Below the pieces are notes generated by a model. The model had not been told where the DNA came from and ran no database searches. It worked only from the letters and a program-made list of their open reading frames with translations. Positions 1-5,720 of a DNA stretch of 7,041 nucleotides are shown here, one piece after another. The DNA is taken from NCBI GenBank assembly GCA_947505565.1, contig CANNLB010000129.1, positions 1 through 7,041 on the forward strand. Reading direction: 5' to 3'. Position numbers and translations under genes: made by a program. This stretch comes from Acidobacteriota bacterium. Lineage in GTDB: Bacteria; Acidobacteriota; Terriglobia; Bryobacterales; Bryobacteraceae. Each line of letters begins with the position of its first letter. Within the stretch, counting starts at the first letter, position 1.

Positions 1-2
1 AA

Positions 3-920
3 GTGGCTCGCGAGGTGCAGAGTGCCTCAGACAAGGTGAAGGTCGTGATGGTCACGCGGGAGAACATGGCGAAAGAAATCGTCGATGCCGATGCGTTGAT
101 CGGGACTCCCCGTCCGGAAGACATTCGCGCCGGCAAAAACTTGAAGTGGGTTCAGGTGATGAGCGCGGGCGTCGAGACCGTGCTGCATCTTTCGGGCGGC
201 AACGACCTGAAGAATTCAAACATCATCCTGACGAACAACCAGATCGTGCAGGGCCCGGAGATTGCCGACCATGCGCTGGCGATGCTGCTGGCGTTGACCC
301 GCGGCATCTACAAATTTGTGGGCGATCGCACAACCGAGACATGGCAACCGAAGCCCTATCCCGGCATCGAACTGCGTGGACGGACGGCTGTCGTGATTGG
401 TTGCGGCGGCATCGGCCAGCAGATTTCAGTACGCAGTTGGGCGTTCGGCATGACCGTGATTTGCGTCGATCCGGATGATCTGCCGTTTTCGCCGTTCATC
501 TCGAAAGTGGTGAAGCCGGACCAATTGAATGAGGTCGTTCCCCAGGCGGACGTCGTGTTCATCTCGGCGCCGCACACCGAAAAAAGTCACAAAATGATGG
601 GGCCGAAGCAGTTTGAACTGATGAAAAAAGATAGCTACTTCATCGCCGTGAGCCGCGGCGGAATCTACGACATGGGGGGGCTCGTGAAGGCGCTCGACAG
701 CAAGCGAATTGCGGGGGCGGGCGTGGACGTCACGGATCCGGAGCCTTTGCCGGCGGGCCATTCGCTGTGGAAATTTCAGAACGCCATCATCACCCCGCAC
801 ATCGCGGGCCGGAGCGATAAAGACCGCGCTCGGATGGTGGGCACGATCAAGGAGAACGTCCAGCGGTTCGTGGACGGTCGGCCGATGATCAATGTAGTAG
901 ACAAACAGAAGGGGTATTGA
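3..920 (+). CDS. D-isomer-specific 2-hydroxyacid dehydrogenase (probably 5'-truncated)
   Basis: NAD-dependent oxidoreductase expected to interconvert a 2-keto acid and a D-2-hydroxy acid in the cytoplasm. Numbering from the GTG at base 3, the Rossmann motif GCGGIG is at residues 133-138, followed by an acidic residue (D156, in VICVDP) that usually marks preference for NAD over NADP. The three family catalytic residues are present: R218 in VSRGG, E247 in DPEPLP and H266 in TPHIAG. The C-terminal part is complete. The N-terminal flavodoxin-like lobe is short: only about 125 residues precede the Rossmann motif and the first strand appears to be missing, so the real start probably lies upstream of the window and GTG at 3 may be an internal valine. 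Family members are usually about 310-340 residues. proC follows after 13 bases, suggesting one transcript. The substrate (glycerate, phosphoglycerate, lactate or other) cannot be assigned from these motifs. Confident of the family, not of the start. Confidence 0.9.
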   Translation: MAREVQSASDKVKVVMVTRENMAKEIVDADALIGTPRPEDIRAGKNLKWVQVMSAGVETVLHLSGGNDLKNSNIILTNNQIVQGPEIADHALAMLLALTRGIYKFVGDRTTETWQPKPYPGIELRGRTAVVIGCGGIGQQISVRSWAFGMTVICVDPDDLPFSPFISKVVKPDQLNEVVPQADVVFISAPHTEKSHKMMGPKQFELMKKDSYFIAVSRGGIYDMGGLVKALDSKRIAGAGVDVTDPEPLPAGHSLWKFQNAIITPHIAGRSDKDRARMVGTIKENVQRFVDGRPMINVVDKQKGY

Positions 921-933
921 CGAATCTAGAGGG

Positions 934-1779
934 ATGATACCTCCTCGGATAACAGTGCTCGGCGCCGGGAATATGGGTGCCGCGCTCATTGGCGGCATGT
1001 TGAAGGCCGGGGTCGTCGCAGCGGGAAATCTCACCGCGACGACCCGTTCCGATGTTTCGGCGGGGAAGCTGTCGGAACGTTTTTCGATCGTTGCGACTGC
1101 AGGCGGCAATCAGGACGCGGCGCGGATGGCCGACATCGTGATTCTGGCCGTGAAGCCGACGAGCATTGTGAACGTGATTCACGAAATCCGCGATGGGCTG
1201 CGCGAGAGCCAGTTGCTGATTTCGCTGGCGGCGTCGCTGCCGTTGGCCGTGATCGAGTCTGAACTACCGCTGTTGATGCCGGTGTTTCGGGCGATGCCGA
1301 ACCTTCCGGTGGTGCTCGAAGAAGGGGCGATTGGGATTTGCCATAACGCGATAGCGACGCGCGCGCAGCGGGATTTAGTGGAGAGTTTGTTTCGGGCAGT
1401 GGGGGTCGTGGCGTGGGTGGAGGACGAACAGATGGACGCGGTGACGGCGCTCTCTGGTTCCGGCCCGGCTTACGTGTACATCTTCATTGAAGCGATGATC
1501 GCCGCGGGGCTGAAGATGGGCCTTTCGCTGGATGTCTCGGCCCGCTTGGCCGAGCAGACGGTGCTGGGGGCGGCGAAGCATGTGCGCGACTCGGGGCTGC
1601 ATCCGGCCATCCTGCGCGATAAAGTGATCACTCCGGGTGGGGTGACGATTGCGGCGATCCATGAACTTGAGCGCCACGGTCTGCGGAGCATGCTGATTTC
1701 CGCGATTGAAACCGCCACCCTCCATAGCCGACAGCGCACGAACGCGCTGCGCGAGCAGATCAATCTTCCAAACTCATGA
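934..1779 (+). CDS. proC: Pyrroline-5-carboxylate reductase
   Basis: Catalyses NAD(P)H-dependent reduction of 1-pyrroline-5-carboxylate to L-proline, the last step of proline synthesis, in the cytoplasm. The 281 residues match the family's usual 260-280. The N-terminal dinucleotide-binding motif GAGNMG is at residues 10-15, VILAVKP at 69-75 and the conserved RAMPN at 119-123. The helical C-terminal domain carries ALSGSGPAY at 172-180 and the family signature around DKVITPGGVT at 229-238. ATG at 934 is chosen because the next in-frame start, GTG at 955, would remove the first strand of the Rossmann fold, and a TAG at 898 closes the frame upstream. The purine-rich AGAGGG at 928-933 directly abuts the ATG, too close for an ideal ribosome binding site, so re-initiation after the dehydrogenase stop at 920 is plausible. 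The stop overlaps the start of the next gene (ATGA). Confidence 0.95.
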   Translation: MIPPRITVLGAGNMGAALIGGMLKAGVVAAGNLTATTRSDVSAGKLSERFSIVATAGGNQDAARMADIVILAVKPTSIVNVIHEIRDGLRESQLLISLAASLPLAVIESELPLLMPVFRAMPNLPVVLEEGAIGICHNAIATRAQRDLVESLFRAVGVVAWVEDEQMDAVTALSGSGPAYVYIFIEAMIAAGLKMGLSLDVSARLAEQTVLGAAKHVRDSGLHPAILRDKVITPGGVTIAAIHELERHGLRSMLISAIETATLHSRQRTNALREQINLPNS

Positions 1780-2528
1780 AACACCATATCCTATCGATTC
1801 ACGCCCATCCGGATGATGCCGAGATCCTGGCGGGCGGCACGCTGGCTCTGCTGGCCGATGCGGGGCATCGGGTGACGATCGTCACGATGACGCCCGGCGA
1901 TTGCGGTTCCATGGAGTTCGGCCCCGACGCAATCTCGGTGCTGCGCCGGGCCGAAGGGGCGGCCGCCGCGGCGCTGATTGGCGCAGCGTACGAGTGCGCC
2001 GACTTTCGGGATATGGCGATTTTTAATGACGACGCGAGCCGCCGTCGCGTAACCGAGGTACTGCGCCGGTTGCAGCCGACGGTCGTACTGACTTCTTCGC
2101 CGACCGACTACCACTGCGATCACGAAGCGACCAGCATCCTCGCGCGGGACGCGTGTTTCGCCGTTTCGTGTCCGAACTATCAGACGGGGGAGGCCGCCCC
2201 GCTGCCGGCCATTCCGCATCTGTATTTTATGGATTCGATTGAAGGACGGGACCGGGATGGACGCCCCGTGAGCGCCGACTTTGCGGTGGATGTGGCAACT
2301 GTTTTTGGACGGAAGCGAGAAATGTTAGCCGCCCACGCCAGTCAACGGGACTGGCTGCAAAAGCAGCACGGGATGGACGACTATCTTCGGTCGATGGAGG
2401 AGTGGACGCGGACCCGAGGACAGCTTTTCTCGGTTCCGTACGCCGAGGGCTTTCGGCAGTATAAGCACCATCCTTACCCGACCTCGCCGCTGTTGCAAGA
2501 GTTGGTGGGGACGCGGTTATTGCGCTAG
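1776..2528 (+). CDS. PIG-L/LmbE family zinc-dependent deacetylase
   Basis: Member of the PIG-L (LmbE-like) family, which removes N-acetyl groups from amino sugars or sugar conjugates using one zinc ion. The family hallmark AHPDD is at residues 10-14: H11 and D14 are the expected zinc ligands and D13 the general base. The third ligand is H116 in the HCDHEAT motif (113-119). At 250 residues it is normal length, with no signal peptide, so cytoplasmic. The C-terminal part (HGMDDY near 198-203, YAEGFRQY near 222-229) looks like the generic bacterial PIG-L group; I do not see enough to call it the bacillithiol enzyme BshB1 or mycothiol MshB. Its ATG lies inside the proC stop (1776-1779) and no Shine-Dalgarno sequence is visible, so translation is probably coupled to proC. 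Its 3' end overlaps the convergent peptidase gene by 12 bases. Family is sure, substrate unknown. Confidence 0.9.
   Translation: MKHHILSIHAHPDDAEILAGGTLALLADAGHRVTIVTMTPGDCGSMEFGPDAISVLRRAEGAAAAALIGAAYECADFRDMAIFNDDASRRRVTEVLRRLQPTVVLTSSPTDYHCDHEATSILARDACFAVSCPNYQTGEAAPLPAIPHLYFMDSIEGRDRDGRPVSADFAVDVATVFGRKREMLAAHASQRDWLQKQHGMDDYLRSMEEWTRTRGQLFSVPYAEGFRQYKHHPYPTSPLLQELVGTRLLR
2517..2528. other. Convergent 3'-end overlap of deacetylase and M20 peptidase genes
   Basis: The TAG of the + strand deacetylase is at 2526-2528, and the TAA of the - strand peptidase is read from 2519-2517. The two coding regions therefore share 12 bases tail to tail, with no intergenic space and no visible stem-loop followed by a T-run on either strand. 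Confidence 0.9.
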
Positions 2529-3887
2529 GACGACGGCGTCGACGATCTTTTTCAGGAGAGCCGTGCCTTCATGGAGCGTGGTGACTTTGATGCGTTCGTC
2601 GTTGCCGTGGGCGCGGGATTCGGTACCGTTGCGGAGGAACACGGGCACGCCATAGACGGCCATGCCTTTCGCGCGGAGAAACGAACCATCGGTGGCGCCG
2701 CGCGACATGTAGGGAATGGTCACGGTTTTTCCCGCTTCCTGGGCGAAAACACGCTCCATGGTTTTGTAGAGGTCCGTCGTCAGGCCGCTCGGTTCGGTGG
2801 CGGGCATCTCCTGGCCGGGTTCGGGCAGCACCTCGATGGCGGGGTCGTTGATGAGCTTGCGGAAACGGGCGTAGACCTCCTCCTTGGTCTCGTTGGGGAG
2901 GCGGCGGACGTCGATCTGCGCCTCGGCCTGGTTGGGGATGACGTTCACCTTCATGCCGGCGCGGAGCATGGTGGGGGAGACCGTCGTGCGCAGCGCGGCG
3001 TCGAGTTCCATGTCGCGATCACCAATTGCGTTGGCGGTTCGTTCCTGCGTTTTGGGGTCTTCGAGGGCGGCGAGTTGCGGGCGGAGCCAGGCGTACTCGC
3101 TGAGCTTGGCCATTTCGCGGAAGTAGCGGCGGGTGGTCGTGTTCAGACTGACGGGCTGATAAGCGCGGACGAGTTTCGAGATCGCCTCGGACAGGTGGGC
3201 GACGGCGTTATCCTTGCGGGGCAGGGAACCGTGGCCGGCCGAACCGCGGGCGACGAGGATGATGCGCGTTGGAATCTTCTCTGAGGTCTGGACTTGGAAG
3301 ACGCGCGTCGCATCGGTGGTTAGAATCTGGGTGCCGCCTTCGTTCAATGCGTACTCGGCGTCGAGCTTCTGCCAGGCGTTTTGAATGAGCCACTGGATGC
3401 CGGTGGAGCCGGCCTCTTCGTCGGCTTCGCTGAGCAGAATGACGTCGCGATTGAGCTTGGCGCCGGAGAGCTTGAGTTCGATGAAAAGCGCCATTTCGGC
3501 GGCGAGGAGGCCCTTGGTATCGACGGCGCCGCGGCCGTAAATGAAGCCGTCCTTCCGCAGGGCATCGAACGCCGGAACGGTCCAGAGCTTGGGTTCAATC
3601 GGCACGACGTCGCTATGAGCCATGAGGAGCAGGGGCCGCTTCTGCGACCCGCCCGCCAAGCGGCAGATGACGTTCAGCCGGGTCGGGTCCGGACCGAGCA
3701 GTTCGCAGGGGATGCCATGCTGCTTCATCTGGTTGGCGACGTATTCGGCCACGAGCGTTTCGTTGCCTGGAAGGTTCGACGTATCGAGCCGCAGCAAGTC
3801 AACGAGGTGTTTTTCGGCGCGGGTGGAGAGCGGGTCCTGCGCCGACGCGGCGACGCCAAGCAAAATTGAGAGCAGAAGAGTGCGCAT
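2517..3887 (-). CDS. Secreted M20-family zinc metallopeptidase (carboxypeptidase-like)
   Basis: Di-zinc hydrolase of the M20/M25/M40 family, which cleaves C-terminal amino acids, dipeptides or N-acyl amino acids. From ATG at 3887 it has 456 residues. Residues 1-17 form a Sec signal peptide (MRTLLLS, hydrophobic core, then ASAQ), so the product is probably periplasmic. Expected metal ligands and catalytic residues are all present: H91 in MAHSDVVP, bridging D123 in GRGAVDTKG, general base E157 with ligand E158 in EADEEAG, E183 in NEGG, and H427 in RAHGNDE. H220 in GHGS lies in the lid/dimerisation domain (about 200-330). A start 24 bases further upstream (3911) is possible but would put eight residues, including an arginine, before the signal peptide. 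AGGA eight bases before 3887 supports the shorter form. The gene is divergent from the TonB receptor, with 22 bases between start codons. Exact substrate unknown. Confidence 0.92.
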   Translation of the reverse strand: MRTLLLSILLGVAASAQDPLSTRAEKHLVDLLRLDTSNLPGNETLVAEYVANQMKQHGIPCELLGPDPTRLNVICRLAGGSQKRPLLLMAHSDVVPIEPKLWTVPAFDALRKDGFIYGRGAVDTKGLLAAEMALFIELKLSGAKLNRDVILLSEADEEAGSTGIQWLIQNAWQKLDAEYALNEGGTQILTTDATRVFQVQTSEKIPTRIILVARGSAGHGSLPRKDNAVAHLSEAISKLVRAYQPVSLNTTTRRYFREMAKLSEYAWLRPQLAALEDPKTQERTANAIGDRDMELDAALRTTVSPTMLRAGMKVNVIPNQAEAQIDVRRLPNETKEEVYARFRKLINDPAIEVLPEPGQEMPATEPSGLTTDLYKTMERVFAQEAGKTVTIPYMSRGATDGSFLRAKGMAVYGVPVFLRNGTESRAHGNDERIKVTTLHEGTALLKKIVDAVVLAQ

Positions 3888-3909
3888 CCCAGTTATCCTA
3901 AAGCATTCC
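3888..3909. promoter_or_regulatory. 22-base head-to-head spacer between two divergent envelope genes
   Basis: This is all the DNA between the start codons of the - strand peptidase (3887) and the + strand TonB receptor (3910). It is too short for two promoters, so at least one, and probably both, must lie inside the opposite gene, or transcripts must be nearly leaderless. I looked on both strands for -35/-10 pairs with 16-18 base spacing within about 100 bases and found none convincing. The only site I can defend here is the peptidase ribosome binding site. The role is inferred from position only. Confidence 0.35.
3896..3899 (-). promoter_or_regulatory. Ribosome binding site of the M20 peptidase gene
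   Basis: On the - strand the sequence reads AGGA, then eight bases (TAACTGGG), then ATG at 3887. This spacing is good for a Shine-Dalgarno site and decides for the start that begins directly with the signal peptide, rather than the ATG at 3911. Confidence 0.65.
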
Positions 3910-5700
3910 ATGCGTATTGCTGTATTGCTCTGTTGCGGTGCCTTGTTCGCCCAAGAGCCAGAAAAACAAACCCCTGAAAATCAAACCCCGGAAAAAAGAA
4001 CTATCGTCGTCACCGGCTCCTACCAAGCCATTCCCCTCGAAGAAGCGGACCGATCCGTCATAGCGATTCCCGCCCGGGAGCTAGCGCCACTGGCGGGTTC
4101 GATCGGTGACCTGTTGAATCTTGACGCCTCGGTCGATCTGCGCGAGCGGGCTCCGGGGGCGATCAATAGCGGCCTTTCCATTCGTGGCGGCAGCTTCGGC
4201 CAATCGCTGATTCTGTGGAACGGGCTGCGGCTGAGCAGCGTCCAGACCTCGAACCTTAGTATGGATCTGCCGATTCCGCTCGAGTCGATTGCGCAGATCG
4301 AGATTCTGAAGGGCTCGGGTTCTACGCTTTATGGATCCGATGCGACCGCCGGCGTTCTGAACGTGATCTCGAAGCCGCCGGCCCTCAGCGAGGTACGCTT
4401 TCGGAGTGGCTTTGGCAACTGGGGAACGCAGCAGCAACATGCGTCGGCGGCGTACGTGACGAAGCTGTTTTCCCAGCATTTAACTTTGGCGCGGGATTTT
4501 TCCCGTGGGTTCATGGCCAACCGCGACTATCGGAACCTTTCGGTCGCCTCGCAGACGCAGGTTCGGCAGACCGAGGTGACCCTGGCGTTGAACGATCGGC
4601 CTTACGGCGCGGAGCAGTTCTACGGCAACTTCAACTCGTGGGAACGCACCAAAGGCTGGTTTGCGGGCGTCAAGCAGGGGCTGGGGAAGAAGACGGATCT
4701 GCTGGTTGCTTATCGTCGGAACACGGACCTGTTCGTGCTCTATCGGGACCGGCCGCAGGTGTTCACCAACCGGCATATCGTCGAAACCTGGCAGGCCAGC
4801 TTGCGGCGGTCGGAGAATCTTCCATGGAACGCCCGGCTGCATTATGGCGCGGAGTTCCTCGGCGATCGGATCGTTTCGAATAATTTAGGGCAGCATTCGC
4901 GGGCGCGGTCAGCGGTTTATGCCGCCTACGATATCCGGGCGCTGAAACGCTTCTCGCTGACGATCGGTCTGCGCGATGAGATCTATCGCAATATGCAACA
5001 GCAGTTCAATCCTTCGGCCGGGGTGGGCTATTGGTTGACCCAGCGTGCCAAGCTGCGGGCCTCGGCGAGCCGGGCGTTCCGTCTGCCGACCTATACCGAT
5101 TTGTATTATCGCGATCCGGGTAATGTCGGCAATCCGTTACTGCGGCCCGAGCACGCTGCGACGTATGAGGGCGGCTTGGACCTGTCGCTGCCGAAGGAGT
5201 CGAAGCTGGCGATGACGGTGTTTCAACGTCGCGAAAAGGACGGCATCGATTTTGTGCGCCGTTCGCCGACCGATATCTGGCGGGCCACCAACTTCCAGGC
5301 GCTGAACTTCACTGGCTTCGAATCGCAGTTCACGGTGGTGGTCCTAAAAAAGCACCGCATTGAACTTTCCTATACCGGGCTCAACGGCGCGCAGACCGTT
5401 CTGGCGGGCCAACAGTCGAAGTATGTCTTCAACTATCCAAGGCATTCTGGCGTGGCGACTTGGCAGGCAGCGTGGAACAACGGGTTGTTCGCCCGGACGC
5501 GGATCGGGGCGATTGAGCGGTTGGGGCGGACTCCTTACGCGGTCTGGGATACGTTTGTTTCCTTCCAAAAAGGGCGCGTCCGTCCGTACCTGCAACTGGC
5601 CAATATCACCTCCACTCGGTATGAGGAGCTGATCGGCGTCCGTATGCCTGGTCGCAGCTTCGTCGGGGGGCTCGAACTCGTCCTCTACCGACCGCGATAG
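3910..5700 (+). CDS. TonB-dependent outer-membrane receptor
   Basis: Outer-membrane active transporter powered by TonB-ExbBD. From ATG at 3910 it has 596 residues, similar in size to small receptors such as BtuB. Residues 1-14 or so are a Sec signal peptide (MRIAVLLCCGALFAQ). A three-fold pentapeptide repeat follows at 17-31, then a TonB-box-like TIVVTG at 31-36. The plug domain covers about 45-157, with conserved SGLSIRGGSFGQS (87-99), IEILKGSGSTLYGSDATAGVLNV (130-152, given here in the family's usual order) and NVISKPP. The rest is the beta-barrel, including the typical SRAFRLPTYTDLYY (388-400) with NPLLRPE and the late MPGRSFVGGLEL (579-590). The frame stays open upstream to 3622, but that stretch is antisense to the peptidase gene and would bury the signal peptide, so 3910 is the start. 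No clear Shine-Dalgarno sequence precedes it. The terminal residues are LYRPR rather than the usual final aromatic. Substrate unknown. Confidence 0.93.
   Translation: MRIAVLLCCGALFAQEPEKQTPENQTPEKRTIVVTGSYQAIPLEEADRSVIAIPARELAPLAGSIGDLLNLDASVDLRERAPGAINSGLSIRGGSFGQSLILWNGLRLSSVQTSNLSMDLPIPLESIAQIEILKGSGSTLYGSDATAGVLNVISKPPALSEVRFRSGFGNWGTQQQHASAAYVTKLFSQHLTLARDFSRGFMANRDYRNLSVASQTQVRQTEVTLALNDRPYGAEQFYGNFNSWERTKGWFAGVKQGLGKKTDLLVAYRRNTDLFVLYRDRPQVFTNRHIVETWQASLRRSENLPWNARLHYGAEFLGDRIVSNNLGQHSRARSAVYAAYDIRALKRFSLTIGLRDEIYRNMQQQFNPSAGVGYWLTQRAKLRASASRAFRLPTYTDLYYRDPGNVGNPLLRPEHAATYEGGLDLSLPKESKLAMTVFQRREKDGIDFVRRSPTDIWRATNFQALNFTGFESQFTVVVLKKHRIELSYTGLNGAQTVLAGQQSKYVFNYPRHSGVATWQAAWNNGLFARTRIGAIERLGRTPYAVWDTFVSFQKGRVRPYLQLANITSTRYEELIGVRMPGRSFVGGLELVLYRPR
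3958..4002 (+). repeat. Three imperfect 15-base tandem repeats in the receptor N-terminus
   Basis: Units lie at 3958-3972, 3973-3987 and 3988-4002. They are in frame and encode PEKQT, PENQT and PEKRT (receptor residues 17-31), placed between the signal peptide and the TonB box. The first two units differ at two bases (third base of the proline codon and the AAA/AAT codon); the third has diverged more. This stretch is A-rich and stands out from the GC-rich surroundings. Confidence 0.9.
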
Positions 5701-5707
5701 ACTAAAC

Positions 5708-5712
5708 GAGGA
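5708..5712 (+). promoter_or_regulatory. Ribosome binding site for the TTG-initiated TPR gene
   Basis: GAGGA lies eight bases before TTG at 5721, a strong match in good position. With an in-frame TAA at 5703-5705, it fixes TTG 5721 as the start of the downstream gene. Confidence 0.75.
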
Positions 5713-5720
5713 ACTGCAAT

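Noticed and set aside
674..680. Run of seven G in the dehydrogenase gene as a phase-variation tract
   Set aside because: Seven G encoding part of M-G-G in a conserved region is short, and the frame is intact on both sides. It is more a point to check for sequencing error than a switch.
426..1109. 227-codon - strand frame across the dehydrogenase/proC junction
   Set aside because: It is antisense to two well-supported genes and has no recognisable motif.
1776..2528. Calling the deacetylase BshB1 (bacillithiol synthesis)
   Set aside because: Only the general PIG-L motifs are visible, the C-terminal part looks like the generic group, and no other thiol-synthesis gene is nearby.
2528..2542. Inverted repeat CGACG-G-CGTCG near the convergent gene ends as a terminator
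   Set aside because: The one-base loop cannot form a stable hairpin, there is no T-run, and the bases are codons of the peptidase C-terminus.
2571..3284. 237-codon + strand reading frame antisense to the M20 peptidase
   Set aside because: It lies inside a gene with all family catalytic residues. Its glycine- and valine-rich product is what a GC-rich antisense frame gives by chance, and I recognise no domain.
3381..3869. 162-codon + strand reading frame opposite the N-terminal half of the peptidase
   Set aside because: Same antisense effect of biased third-codon positions; no recognisable protein or start signal.
3622..3909. N-terminal extension of the TonB receptor by 96 codons
   Set aside because: The extension is antisense to the peptidase gene and low in secondary-structure sense, and it would bury a good signal peptide that starts at 3910.
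3888..3911. Longer start of the M20 peptidase at 3911
   Set aside because: It adds eight residues before a complete signal peptide, would overlap the receptor start, and lacks the AGGA spacing found for 3887.
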